Below, piece by piece: positions 41,531 through 54,479 of a DNA stretch of 64,000 bases; position 1 is the first letter of the stretch; each line of letters opens with the position of its first letter. Source of the stretch: Toxonevra muliebris (Eukaryota > Arthropoda > Insecta > Diptera > Pallopteridae). The position numbers were made by a program, and so were the translations under genes. The stretch covers positions 186,001 through 250,000 of the forward strand of contig CAVNUY010000046.1 of NCBI GenBank assembly GCA_963691655.1, read 5' to 3'. The notes under the pieces are model-generated. The model was not told the origin of the DNA and searched no databases. It was given only the letters and a program-made list of their open reading frames with translations.

Positions 41531-44500
41531 AATTCGAATTTTAATTCCGAATTTTAATTTCGAATTTTAATTTTGAATTTTAATTCCGAATTTTAATTTC
41601 GAATTTTAATTCCGAATTTTAATTTCGAATTTTAATTTCGAATTTTAATTTCGAATTTTAATTTCGAATTTTAATTCCGAATTTTAATTCCAAATTTTAA
41701 TTCCGAATTTTAATTTCGAATTTTAATTCCGAATTTTAATTCCGAATTTTAATTTCGAATTTTAATTTTGAATTTTAATTCCGAATTTTAATTTCGAATT
41801 TTAATTCCGAATTTTAATTCCGAATTTTAATTTCGAATTTTAATTTCGAATTTTAATTTCGAATTTCAATTTCCAATTTTAATTTCGAATTTTAATTCCG
41901 AAATTAAAATTCGAATTTTAATTCCGAATTTTAATTTCGAATTTTAATTTCGAATTTTAATTTCGAATTTTAATTCCGAATTTTAATTCCAAATTTTAAT
42001 TCCGAATTTTAATTCCGAATTTTAATTTCGAATTTTAATTTCGAATTTCAATTTCGAATTTTAATTCCGAATTTTAATTCCGAATTTTAATTCCGAATTT
42101 TAATTTCGAATTTTAATTTCGAATTTTAATTCCGAAATTTGATTTCGAATTTTAATTTCGAATTTTAATTTCGAATTTCAGTTTCGAATTTTAATTTCGA
42201 ATTTTAATTCCGAATTTTAATTTCGAATTTTAATTCCGAATTTTAATTCCGAATTTTAATTCCGAATTTTAATTTCGAATTTTAATTTCGAAATTTAATT
42301 TCGAATTTTAATTCCGAATTTTAATTCCGAATTTTAATTCCGAATTTTAATTCCGAATTTTAATTTCGAATTTTAATTCCGAATTTTAATTCCGAATTTT
42401 AATTCCGAATTTTAATTTCGAATTTTAATTTCGAATTTTAATTTCGAATTTTAATTTCGAATTTTAATTCCGAATTTTAATTCCAAATTTTAATTCCGAA
42501 TTTAATTCCGAATTTTAATTCCGCATTTCAATTTCGAATTTTAATTCCGAATTTTAATTTCGAATTTTAATTTCGAATTTTAATTCCGAAATTTAATTTC
42601 GAATTTTAATTTCGAATTTTAATTCCGAATTTTAATTTCGAATTTTAATTCCGAATTTTAATTCCGAATTTTAATTTCGAATTTTAATTTCGAATTTTAA
42701 TTCCGAATTTTAATTTCGAATTTTAATTCCGAATTTTAATTCCGAATTTTAATTCCGAATTTTAATTCCGAATTTTAATTTCGAATTTTAATTTCGAATT
42801 TTAATTTCGAATTTTAATTCCGAATTTTAATTCCGAATTTTAATTTCGAATTTTAATTCCGAATTTTAATTCCGAATTTTAATTTCGAATTTTAATTTCG
42901 AATTTTATTTTCGAATTTTAATTTCGAATTTTAATTTCGAATTTTAATTCCGAATTTTAATTTCGAATTTTAATTCCGAATTTTAATTCCAAATTTTACT
43001 TCCGAATTTTAATTCCGAATTTTAATTTCGAAGTTTAATTTCGAATTTTAATTCCGAATTTTAATTCCGAAATTAAAATTCGAATTTTAATTCCGAATTT
43101 TAATTTCGAATTTTAATTTCGAATTTTAATTCCGAAATTTAATTTCGAATTTTAATTTCGAATTTCAATTTCGAATTTTAATTTCGAATTTTAATTCCGA
43201 ATTTTAATTTCGAATTTTAATTCCGAATTTTAATTCCGAATTTTAATTCCGAATTTTAATTCCGAATTTTAATTTCGAATTTCAATTTCGAATTTCAAAT
43301 TCGAATTTTAATTTCGAATTTTAATTCCGAATTTTAATTTCGAATTTTAATTCCGAATTTTAATTCCGAATTTTAATTCCGAATTTTAATTCCGAATTTT
43401 AATTTCGAATTTCAATTTCGAATTTTAATTTCGAATTTTAATTCCGAATTTTAATTCCGAATTTTAATTCCGAATTTTAATTCCTTATTTTAATTCCGAA
43501 TTTTAATTTCGAATCTTAATTTCGAATTTTAGTTCCGAATTTTATTTTCGAATTTTAATTCCGAATTTAAATTTCGAATTTTAATTCCGAATTTTAATTC
43601 CGAATTTTAATTCCGAATTTTAATTTCGAATTTTAATTCCGAATTTTAATTCCAAATTTTAATTCCGAATTTTAATTTCGAATTTTAATTTCGAATTTTA
43701 AATTCGAATTTTAATTTCGAATTTTAATTCCGAATTTTAATTCCAAATTTTAATTCCGAATTTTAATTCCGAATTTTAATTTCGAATTTTAATTTCGAAT
43801 TTTAATTCCGAATTTTAATTCCGAAATTAAAATTCGAATTTTAATTCCGAATTTTAATTTCGAATTTTAATTTCGAATTTTAATTCCGAAATTTAATTTC
43901 GAATTTTAATTTCGAATTTTAATTTCGAATTTCAATTTCGAATTTTAATTTCGAATTTTAATTCCGAATTTTAATTTCGAATTTTAATTCCGAATTTTAA
44001 TTCCGAATTTTAATTCCGAATTTTAATTCCGAATTTTAATTCCGAATTTTAATTTCGAATTTCAATTTCGAATTTCAAATTCGAATTTTAATTTCGAATT
44101 TTAATTCCGAATTTTAATTTCGAATTTTAATTTCGAATTTTAATTTCGAATTTTAATTTCGAATTTTAATTTCGAATTTTAATTTCGAATTTCAATTTCG
44201 AATTTTAATTTCGAATTTTAATTCCGAATTTTAATTTCGAATTTTAATTCCGAATTTTAATTCCGAATTTTAATTTCGAATTTTAATTTCGAATTTTAAT
44301 TTCGAATTTTAATTTCGAATTTTAATTTAGAATTTTAATTCCGAATTTTAATTTCGAATTTTAATTCCGAATTTTAATTTCGAATTTTAATTCCGAATTT
44401 TAATTTCGAATTTTAATTTCGAATTTTAATTTCGAATTTTAATTTCGAATTTTAATTTCGAATTTTAATTTCGAATTTTAATTTTGAATTTCAATTTCGA

Positions 44501-44726
44501 ATTTTAATTCCGAATTTTAATTTCGAATTTTAATTTCGAATTTTAATTTCGAATTTTAATTTCGAATTTTAATTTCGAATTTCAATTTCGAATTTTAATT
44601 TCGAATTTTAATTCCGAATTTTAATTTCGAATTTTAATTCCGAATTTTAATTCCGAATTTTAATTTCGAATTTTAATTTCGAATTTTAATTTCGAATTTT
44701 AATTTCGAATTTTAATTCCGAATTTT
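41531..44726. repeat. Composite higher-order repeat, copy 2 (3,196 bp)
   Basis: Copy 2 starts with a 12-bp unit AATTCG at 41531, then block B (TTTTGAATTTT at 41769, inverted unit at 41898, GAAATTTGATTTCG near 42134), then block A (TTTTACTTCCG at 42998, inverted unit at 43067, TTTCAAATTCG at 43289, GAATCTT at 43512). An added segment repeats part of block A: a second inverted unit at 43821 and a second TTTCAAATTCG at 44069, 754 and 780 bp after the first. A TTTAGAATTTT unit lies at 44329. The length is 246 units minus two bases, matching two 12-bp units (41531 and near 42500). Confidence 0.87.
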
Positions 44727-47700
44727 AATTCGAATTTTAATTCCGAATTTTAATTTCGAATTTTAATTTTGAATTTTAATTCCGAATTTTAATTTCGAAT
44801 TTTAATTCCGAATTTTAATTCCGAATTTTAATTTCGAATTTTAATTTCGAATTTTAATTTCGAATTTTAATTTCGAATTTTAATTCCGAATTTTAATTCC
44901 AAATTTTAATTCCGAATTTTAATTTCGAATTTTAATTCCGAATTTTAATTCCGAATTTTAATTTCGAATTTTAATTTTGAATTTTAATTCCGAATTTTAA
45001 TTTCGAATTTTAATTCCGAATTTTAATTCCGAATTTTAATTTCGAATTTTAATTTCGAATTTTAATTTCGAATTTCAATTTCCAATTTTAATTTCGAATT
45101 TTAATTCCGAAATTAAAATTCGAATTTTAATTCCGAATTTTAATTTCGAATTTTAATTTCGAATTTTAATTTCGAATTTTAATTCCGAATTTTAATTCCA
45201 AATTTTAATTCCGAATTTTAATTCCGAATTTTAATTTCGAATTTTAATTTCGAATTTCAATTTCGAATTTTAATTCCGAATTTTAATTCCGAATTTTAAT
45301 TCCGAATTTTAATTTCGAATTTTAATTTCGAATTTCAATTTCGAATTTTAATTCCGAATTTTAATTTCGAATTTCAATTTCGAATTTTAATTCCGAATTT
45401 TAATTTCGAATTTTAATTTCGAATTTTAATTTCGAATTTTAATTTCGAATTTTAATTTCGAATTTTAATTTCGAATTTCATCTTCGAATTTTAATTTCGA
45501 ATTTTAATTCCGAATTTTAATTTCGAATTTTAATTTCGAATTTCAATTTCGAATTTTAATTTCGAATTTTAATTCCGAATTTTAATTTCGAATTTTAATT
45601 CCGAATTTTAATTCCGAATTTTAATTCCGAATTTTAATTCCGAATTTTAATTTCGAATTTCAATTTCGAATTTTAAATTCGAATTTTAATTTCGAATTTT
45701 AATTTCGAATCTTAATTTCGAATTTTAATTCCGAATTTTAATTCCGAATTTTAATTCCGAATTTTAATTCCGAATTTTAATTTCGAATTTTAATTCCGAA
45801 TTTTAATTTCGAATTTTAATTCCGAATTTTAATTCCGAATTTTAATTCCGAATTTTAATTCCGAATTTTAATTTCGAATTTTAATTTCGAATTTTAATTT
45901 CGAATTTTAATTCCGAATTTTAATTCCGAATTTTAATTTCGAATTTTAATTCCGAATTTTAATTCCGAATTTTAATTTCGAATTTTAATTTCGAATTTTA
46001 ATTTCGAATTTTAATTTCGAATTTTAATTCCGAATTTTAATTCCGAATTTTAATTCCGAAATTAAAATTCGAATTTTAATTCCGAATTTTAATTTCGAAT
46101 TTTAATTTCGAATTTTAATTCCGAAATTTGATTTCGAATTTTAATTTCGAATTTTAATTTCGAATTTCAATTTCGAATTTTAATTTCGAATTTTAATTCC
46201 GAATTTTAATTTCGAATTTTAATTCCGAATTTTAATTCCGAATTTTAATTCCGAATTTTAATTTCGAATTTTAATTTCGAAATTTAATTTCGAATTTTAA
46301 TTCCGAATTTTAATTCCGAATTTTAATTCCGAATTTTAATTCCGAATTTTAATTTCGAATTTTAATTCCGAATTTTAATTCCGAATTTTAATTCCGAATT
46401 TTAATTTCGAATTTTAATTTCGAATTTTAATTTCGAATTTTAATTTCGAATTTTAATTCCGAATTTTAATTCCAAATTTTAATTCCGAATTTTAATTCCG
46501 AATTTTAATTCCGAATTTTAATTTCGAATTTTAATTCCGAAATTTAATTTCGAATTTTAATTTCGAATTTTAATTCCGAATTTTAATTTCGAATTTTAAT
46601 TCCGAATTTTAATTCCGAATTTTAATTTCGAATTTTAATTTCGAATTTTAATTCCGAATTTTAATTTCGAATTTTAATTCCGAATTTTAATTCCGAATTT
46701 TAATTCCGAATTTTAATTCCGAATTTTAATTTCGAATTTTAATTTCGAATTTTAATTTCGAATTTTAATTCCGAATTTTAATTCCGAATTTTAATTTCGA
46801 ATTTTAATTCCGAATTTTAATTCCGAATTTTAATTTCGAATTTTAATTTCGAATTTTAATTTCGAATTTTAATTTCGAATTTTAATTTCGAATTTTAATT
46901 CCGAATTTTAATTTCGAATTTTAATTCCGAATTTTAATTCCAAATTTTACTTCCGAATTTTAATTCCGAATTTTAATTTCGAAGTTTAATTTCGAATTTT
47001 AATTCCGAATTTTAATTCCGAAATTAAAATTCGAATTTTAATTCCGAATTTTAATTTCGAATTTTAATTTCGAATTTTAATTCCGAAATTTAATTTCGAA
47101 TTTTAATTTCGAATTTCAATTTCGAATTTTAATTTCGAATTTTAATTCCGAATTTTAATTTCGAATTTTAATTCCGAATTTTAATTCCGAATTTTAATTC
47201 CGAATTTTAATTCCGAATTTTAATTTCGAATTTCAATTTCGAATTTCAAATTCGAATTTTAATTTCGAATTTTAATTCCGAATTTTAATTTCGAATTTTA
47301 ATTCCGAATTTTAATTCCGAATTTTAATTCCGAATTTTAATTCCGAATTTTAATTTCGAATTTCAATTTCGAATTTTAATTTCGAATTTTAATTCCGAAT
47401 TTTAATTCCGAATTTTAATTCCTAATTTTAATTCCGAATTTTAATTTCGAATCTTAATTTCGAATTTTAGTTCCGAATTTTATTTTCGAATTTTAATTCC
47501 GAATTTAAATTTCGAATTTTAATTCCGAATTTTAATTCCGAATTTTAATTCCGAATTTTAATTTCGAATTTTAATTCCGAATTTTAATTCCGAATTTTAA
47601 TTCCGAATTTTAATTTCGAATTTTAATTTCGAATTTTAAATTCGAATTTTAATTTCGAATTTTAATTCCGAATTTTAATTCCAAATTTTAATTCCGAATT

Positions 47701-49171
47701 TTAATTCCGAATTTTAATTTCGAATTTTAATTTCGAATTTTAATTCCGAATTTTAATTCCGAAATTAAAATTCGAATTTTAATTCCGAATTTTAATTTCG
47801 AATTTTAATTTCGAATTTTAATTCCGAAATTTAATTTCGAATTTTAATTTCGAATTTTAATTTCGAATTTCAATTTCGAATTTTAATTTCGAATTTTAAT
47901 TCCGAATTTTAATTTCGAATTTTAATTCCGAATTTTAATTCCGAATTTTAATTCCGAATTTTAATTCCGAATTTTAATTCCGAATTTTAATTTCGAATTT
48001 CAATTTCGAATTTCAAATTCGAATTTTAATTTCGAATTTTAATTCCGAATTTTAATTTCGAATTTTAATTTCGAATTTTAATTTCGAATTTTAATTTCGA
48101 ATTTTAATTTCGAATTTTAATTTCGAATTTCAATTTCGAATTTTAATTTCGAATTTTAATTCCGAATTTTAATTTCGAATTTTAATTCCGAATTTTAATT
48201 CCGAATTTTAATTTCGAATTTTAATTTCGAATTTTAATTTCGAATTTTAATTTCGAATTTTAATTTAGAATTTTAATTCCGAATTTTAATTTCGAATTTT
48301 AATTCCGAATTTTAATTTCGAATTTTAATTCCGAATTTTAATTTCGAATTTTAATTTCGAATTTTAATTTCGAATTTCAATTTCGAATTTTAATTTCGAA
48401 TTTTAATTCCGAATTTTAATTTCGAATTTTAATTCCGAATTTTAATTCCGAATTTTAATTCCGAATTTTAATTCCGAATTTTAATTCCGAATTTTAATTT
48501 CGAATTTCAATTTCGAATTTCAAATTCGAATTTTAATTTCGAATTTTAATTCCGAATTTTAATTTCGAATTTTAATTTCGAATTTTAATTTCGAATTTTA
48601 ATTTCGAATTTTAATTTCGAATTTTAATTTCGAATTTCAATTTCGAATTTTAATTTCGAATTTTAATTCCGAATTTTAATTTCGAATTTTAATTCCGAAT
48701 TTTAATTCCGAATTTTAATTTCGAATTTTAATTTCGAATTTTAATTTCGAATTTTAATTTCGAATTTTAATTTAGAATTTTAATTCCGAATTTTAATTTC
48801 GAATTTTAATTCCGAATTTTAATTTCGAATTTTAATTCCGAATTTTAATTTCGAATTTTAATTTCGAATTTTAATTTCGAATTTTAATTTCGAATTTTAA
48901 TTTCGAATTTTAATTTCGAATTTTAATTTTGAATTTCAATTTCGAATTTTAATTCCGAATTTTAATTTCGAATTTTAATTTCGAATTTTAATTTCGAATT
49001 TTAATTTCGAATTTTAATTTCGAATTTCAATTTCGAATTTTAATTTCGAATTTTAATTCCGAATTTTAATTTCGAATTTTAATTCCGAATTTTAATTCCG
49101 AATTTTAATTTCGAATTTTAATTTCGAATTTTAATTTCGAATTTTAATTTCGAATTTTAATTCCGAATTTT
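44727..49171. repeat. Composite higher-order repeat, copy 3 (4,445 bp)
   Basis: Copy 3 opens with the 12-bp unit at 44727. Block B has its inverted unit at 45107, with a further inverted unit at 46056. Block A has TTTTACTTCCG at 46949, an inverted unit at 47018, TTTCAAATTCG at 47240 and GAATCTT at 47450. As in copy 2 there is a second inverted unit (47759) and TTTCAAATTCG (48007), at an offset of 3,938 bp from copy 2. A 507-bp segment is then duplicated in place (TTTCAAATTCG at 48007 and 48514, TTTAGAA at 48267 and 48774), which copy 2 lacks. Confidence 0.87.
48000..49020. repeat. 507-bp (39-unit) tandem duplication inside copy 3
   Basis: TTTCAAATTCG at 48007 and 48514, and TTTAGAATTTT at 48267 and 48774, are each 507 bp apart, exactly 39 units. 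The duplication is absent at the matching place in copy 2 (44069-44329 has one of each). It accounts exactly for the change in offset from 3,938 bp before it to 4,445 bp after it. Confidence 0.92.
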
Positions 49172-52100
49172 AATTCGAATTTTAATTCCGAATTTTAATT
49201 TCGAATTTTAATTTTGAATTTTAATTCCGAATTTTAATTTCGAATTTTAATTCCGAATTTTAATTCCGAATTTTAATTTCGAATTTTAATTTCGAATTTT
49301 AATTTCGAATTTTAATTTCGAATTTTAATTCCGAATTTTAATTCCAAATTTTAATTCCGAATTTTAATTTCGAATTTTAATTCCGAATTTTAATTCCGAA
49401 TTTTAATTTCGAATTTTAATTTTGAATTTTAATTCCGAATTTTAATTTCGAATTTTAATTCCGAATTTTAATTCCGAATTTTAATTTCGAATTTTAATTT
49501 CGAATTTTAATTTCGAATTTCAATTTCCAATTTTAATTTCGAATTTTAATTCCGAAATTAAAATTCGAATTTTAATTCCGAATTTTAATTTCGAATTTTA
49601 ATTTCGAATTTTAATTTCGAATTTTAATTCCGAATTTTAATTCCAAATTTTAATTCCGAATTTTAATTCCGAATTTTAATTTCGAATTTTAATTTCGAAT
49701 TTCAATTTCGAATTTTAATTCCGAATTTTAATTCCGAATTTTAATTCCGAATTTTAATTTCGAATTTTAATTTCGAATTTCAATTTCGAATTTTAATTCC
49801 GAATTTTAATTTCGAATTTCAATTTCGAATTTTAATTCCGAATTTTAATTTCGAATTTTAATTTCGAATTTTAATTTCGAATTTTAATTTCGAATTTTAA
49901 TTTCGAATTTTAATTTCGAATTTCAATTTCGAATTTTAATTTCGAATTTTAATTCCGAATTTTAATTTCGAATTTTAATTTCGAATTTCAATTTCGAATT
50001 TTAATTTCGAATTTTAATTCCGAATTTTAATTTCGAATTTTAATTCCGAATTTTAATTCCGAATTTTAATTCCGAATTTTAATTCCGAATTTTAATTTCG
50101 AATTTCAATTTCGAATTTTAAATTCGAATTTTAATTTCGAATTTTAATTTCGAATCTTAATTTCGAATTTTAATTCCGAATTTTAATTCCGAATTTTAAT
50201 TCCGAATTTTAATTCCGAATTTTAATTTCGAATTTTAATTCCGAATTTTAATTTCGAATTTTAATTCCGAATTTTAATTCCGAATTTTAATTCCGAATTT
50301 TAATTCCGAATTTTAATTTCGAATTTTAATTTCGAATTTTAATTTCGAATTTTAATTCCGAATTTTAATTCCGAATTTTAATTTCGAATTTTAATTCCGA
50401 ATTTTAATTTCGAATTTTAATTTCGAATTTTAATTTCGAATTTTAATTTCGAATTTTAATTTCGAATTTTAATTCCGAATTTTAATTCCGAATTTTAATT
50501 CCGAAATTAAAATTCGAATTTTAATTCCGAATTTTAATTTCGAATTTTAATTTCGAATTTTAATTCCGAAATTTGATTTCGAATTTTAATTTCGAATTTT
50601 AATTTCGAATTTCAATTTCGAATTTTAATTTCGAATTTTAATTCCGAATTTTAATTTCGAATTTTAATTCCGAATTTTAATTCCGAATTTTAATTCCGAA
50701 TTTTAATTTCGAATTTTAATTTCGAAATTTAATTTCGAATTTTAATTCCGAATTTTAATTCCGAATTTTAATTCCGAATTTTAATTCCGAATTTTAATTT
50801 CGAATTTTAATTCCGAATTTTAATTCCGAATTTTAATTCCGAATTTTAATTTCGAATTTTAATTTCGAATTTTAATTTCGAATTTTAATTTCGAATTTTA
50901 ATTCCGAATTTTAATTCCAAATTTTAATTCCGAATTTTAATTCCGAATTTTAATTCCGAATTTCAATTTCGAATTTTAATTCCGAATTTTAATTTCGAAT
51001 TTTAATTTCGAATTTTAATTCCGAAATTTAATTTCGAATTTTAATTTCGAATTTTAATTTCGAATTTCAATTTCGAATTTTAATTTCGAATTTTAATTCC
51101 GAATTTTAATTTCGAATTTTAATTCCGAATTTTAATTCCGAATTTTAATTCCGAATTTTAATTCCGAATTTTAATTTCGAATTTCAATTTCGAATTTTAA
51201 ATTCGAATTTTAATTTCGAATTTTAATTCCGAATTTTAATTTCGAATTTTAATTCCGAATTTTAATTCCGAATTTTAATTCCGAATTTTAATTTCGAATT
51301 TTAATTTCGAATTTTAATTCCGAATTTTAATTTCGAATTTTAATTCCGAATTTTAATTCCGAATTTTAATTCCGAATTTTAATTCCGAATTTTAATTTCG
51401 AATTTTAATTTCGAATTTTAATTTCGAATTTTAATTCCGAATTTTAATTCCGAATTTTAATTTCGAATTTTAATTCCGAATTTTAATTCCGAATTTTAAT
51501 TTCGAATTTTACTTCCGAATTTTAATTCCGAATTTTAATTTCGAATTTTAATTCCGAATTTTAATTCCGAAATTAAAATTCGAATTTTAATTCCGAATTT
51601 TAATTTCGAATTTTAATTTCGAATTTTAATTCCGAAATTTAATTTCGAATTTTAATTTCGAATTTCAATTTCGAATTTTAATTTCGAATTTTAATTCCGA
51701 ATTTTAATTTCGAATTTTAATTCCGAATTTTAATTCCGAATTTTAATTCCGAATTTTAATTCCGAATTTTAATTTCGAATTTCAATTTCGAATTTCAAAT
51801 TCGAATTTTAATTTCGAATTTTAATTCCGAATTTTAATTTCGAATTTTAATTCCGAATTTTAATTCCGAATTTTAATTCCGAATTTTAATTCCGAATTTT
51901 AATTTCGAATTTCAATTTCGAATTTTAATTTCGAATTTTAATTCCGAATTTTAATTCCGAATTTTAATTCCGAATTTTAATTCCTAATTTTAATTCCGAA
52001 TTTTAATTTCGAATCTTAATTTCGAATTTTAGTTCCGAATTTTATTTTCGAATTTTAATTCCGAATTTAAATTTCGAATTTTAATTCCGAATTTTAATTC

Positions 52101-52200
52101 CGAATTTTAATTCCGAATTTTAATTTCGAATTTTAATTCCGAATTTTAATTCCGAATTTTAATTTCGAATCTTAATTTCGAATTTTAATTCCGAATTTTA
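49172..52200. repeat. Composite higher-order repeat, copy 4 (truncated)
   Basis: Copy 4 opens with the 12-bp unit at 49172, 4,445 bp after that of copy 3. Inverted units at 49552 and 50501 match 45107 and 46056 at the same 4,445-bp offset. Block A follows with TTTTACTTCCG at 51511, inverted unit at 51567, TTTCAAATTCG at 51789 and GAATCTT at 52012, now offset 4,549-4,562 bp from copy 3, so 8-9 units were gained near 51 kb. The second half of copies 2 and 3 (the extra inverted unit and TTTAGAA) is missing. The block A end (GAATCTT, A10T, GAATTTAAATTTCG) is partly repeated at 52165-52240. Confidence 0.85.
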
Positions 52201-52439
52201 TTTTCGAATTTTAATTCCGAATTTAAATTTCGAATTTTAATTCCGAATTTTAATTTCGAATTTTAATTTCGAATTTTAATTCCGAATTTTAATTTCGAAT
52301 TTCAATTTCGAATTTTAATTCCGAATTTTAATTTCGAATTTCAATTTCGAATTTTAGTTTCGAATTTTAATTCCGAATTTTAATTTCGAATTTTAACTCC
52401 GAATTTTAATTCCGAATTTTAATTCCGAATTTTAATTCC

Positions 52440-54300
52440 GAATTTCAATTTCGAATTTCAATTTCGAATTTTAATTTCGAATTTTAATTCCGAATTTTAA
52501 TTTCGAATTTTAATTTCGAATTTTAATTCCGAATTTTAATTTCGAATTTTAATTTCGAATTTCAATTTCGAACTTTAATTTCGAATTTCAATTCCGAATT
52601 TTAATTTCGAATTTTAATTTCGAATTTTAATTTCGAATTTTAATTTCAAATTTTAATTTCGAATTTTAATTTCGAATTTTAATTCCGAATTTTAATTCCG
52701 AATTTTAATTCCGAATTTTATTCCCGAATTTTATTTCCGAATTTTAATTTCGAATTTTAATTTCGAATTTCAATTTCGAATTTTAATTTCGAATTTTAAT
52801 TCCGAATTTTAATTCCGAATTTTAATTTCGAATTTTAATTTCGAATTTTAATTCCGAATTTTAATTTCGAATTTCAATTTCGAATTTTAATTTCGAATTT
52901 TAATTCCGAATTTTAATTTCGAATTTTAATTCCGAATTTTAATTCCGAATTTTAATTCCGAATTTTAATTTCGAATTTCAATTTCGAATTTTAATTCCGA
53001 ATTTTAATTTCGAATTTTAATTTCGAATTTTAATTTCGAATTTTAATTTCGAATTTTAATTTCGAATTTCAATTTCGAATTTTAATTCCGAATTTTAATT
53101 TCGAATTTCAATTTCGAATTTTAATTCCGAATTTTAATTTCGAATTTCAATTTCGAATTTTAATTTCGAATTTTAATTCCGAATTTTAATTTCGAATTTT
53201 AATTCCGAATTTTAATTCCGAATTTTAATTCCGAATTTTAATTCCGAATTTTAATTCCGAATTTTAATTCCGAATTTTAATTCCGAATTTTAATTTCGAA
53301 TTTTAATTCCGAATTTTAATTCCGAATTTTAATTTCGAATTTTAATTTCGAATTTTAATTTCGAATTTTAATTCCGAATTTTAATTTCGAATTTCAATTT
53401 CGAATTTTAATTTCGAATTTTAATTCCGAATTTTAATTTCGAATTTTAATTCCGAATTTTAATTCTGAATTTTAATTCCGAATTTTAATTTCGAATTTCA
53501 ATTTCGAATTTCAATTTCGAATTTTAATTCCGAATTTTAATTTCGAATTTTAATTTCGAATTTTAATTTCGAATTTTAATTCCGAATTTTAATTTCGAAT
53601 TTCAATTTCGAACTTTAATTTCGAATTTCAATTCCGAATTTTAATTTCGAATTTTAATTTCGAATTTTAATTTCGAATTTTAATTTCAAATTTTAATTTC
53701 GAATTTTAATTTCGAATTTTAATTCCGAATTTTAATTCCGAATTTTAATTCCGAATTTTATTCCCGAATTTTATCTCCGAATTTTAATTTCGAATTTTAA
53801 TTTCGAATTTCAATTTCGAATTTTAATTTCGAATTTTAATTCCGAATTTTAATTCCGAATTTTAATTTCGAATTTTAATTTCGAATTTTAATTCCGAATT
53901 TTAATTTCGAATTTCAATTTCGAATTTTAATTTCGAATTTTAATTCCGAATTTTAATTTCGAATTTTAATTCCGAATTTTAATTCCGAATTTTAATTCCG
54001 AATTTTAATTTCGAATTTCAATTTCGAATTTTAATTCCGAATTTTAATTTCGAATTTTAATTTCGAATTTTAATTTCGAATTTTAATTTCGAATTTTAAT
54101 TTCGAATTTCAATTTCGAATTTTAATTCCGAATTTTAATTTCGAATTTCAATTTCGAATTTTAATTCCGAATTTTAATTTCGAATTTTAATTTCGAATTT
54201 TAATTTCGAATTTTAATTTCGAATTTCAATTTCGAATTTTAATTTCGAATTTTAATTCCGAATTTTAATTTCGAATTTTAATTCCGAATTTTAATTCCGA
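52440..54300. repeat. 1,040-bp (80-unit) tandem duplication
   Basis: The markers GAACTTTAATTTCGAATTTC (near 52570 and 53610) and TTATTCCCGAATTTTAT (near 52720 and 53760) recur at an offset of 1,040 bp, 80 units. In the second copy the following unit reads TTATCTCCG in place of TTATTTCCG. The copies stay in register from about 52440 to 53140, after which the right copy has three extra units (offset 1,079). A related GAACTTT ... TTATTTCCG series near 38.27-38.46 kb suggests an older source. Confidence 0.88.
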
Positions 54301-54479
54301 ATTTTAATTCCGAATTTTAATTCCGAATTTTAATTTCGAATTTCAATTTCGAATTTTAATTCCGAATTTTAATTTCGAATTTTAATTTCGAATTTTAATT
54401 TCGAATTTTAATTTCGAATTTCAATTTCGAATTTTAATTTCGAATTTTAATTCCGAATTTTAATTTCGAATTTTAATTC

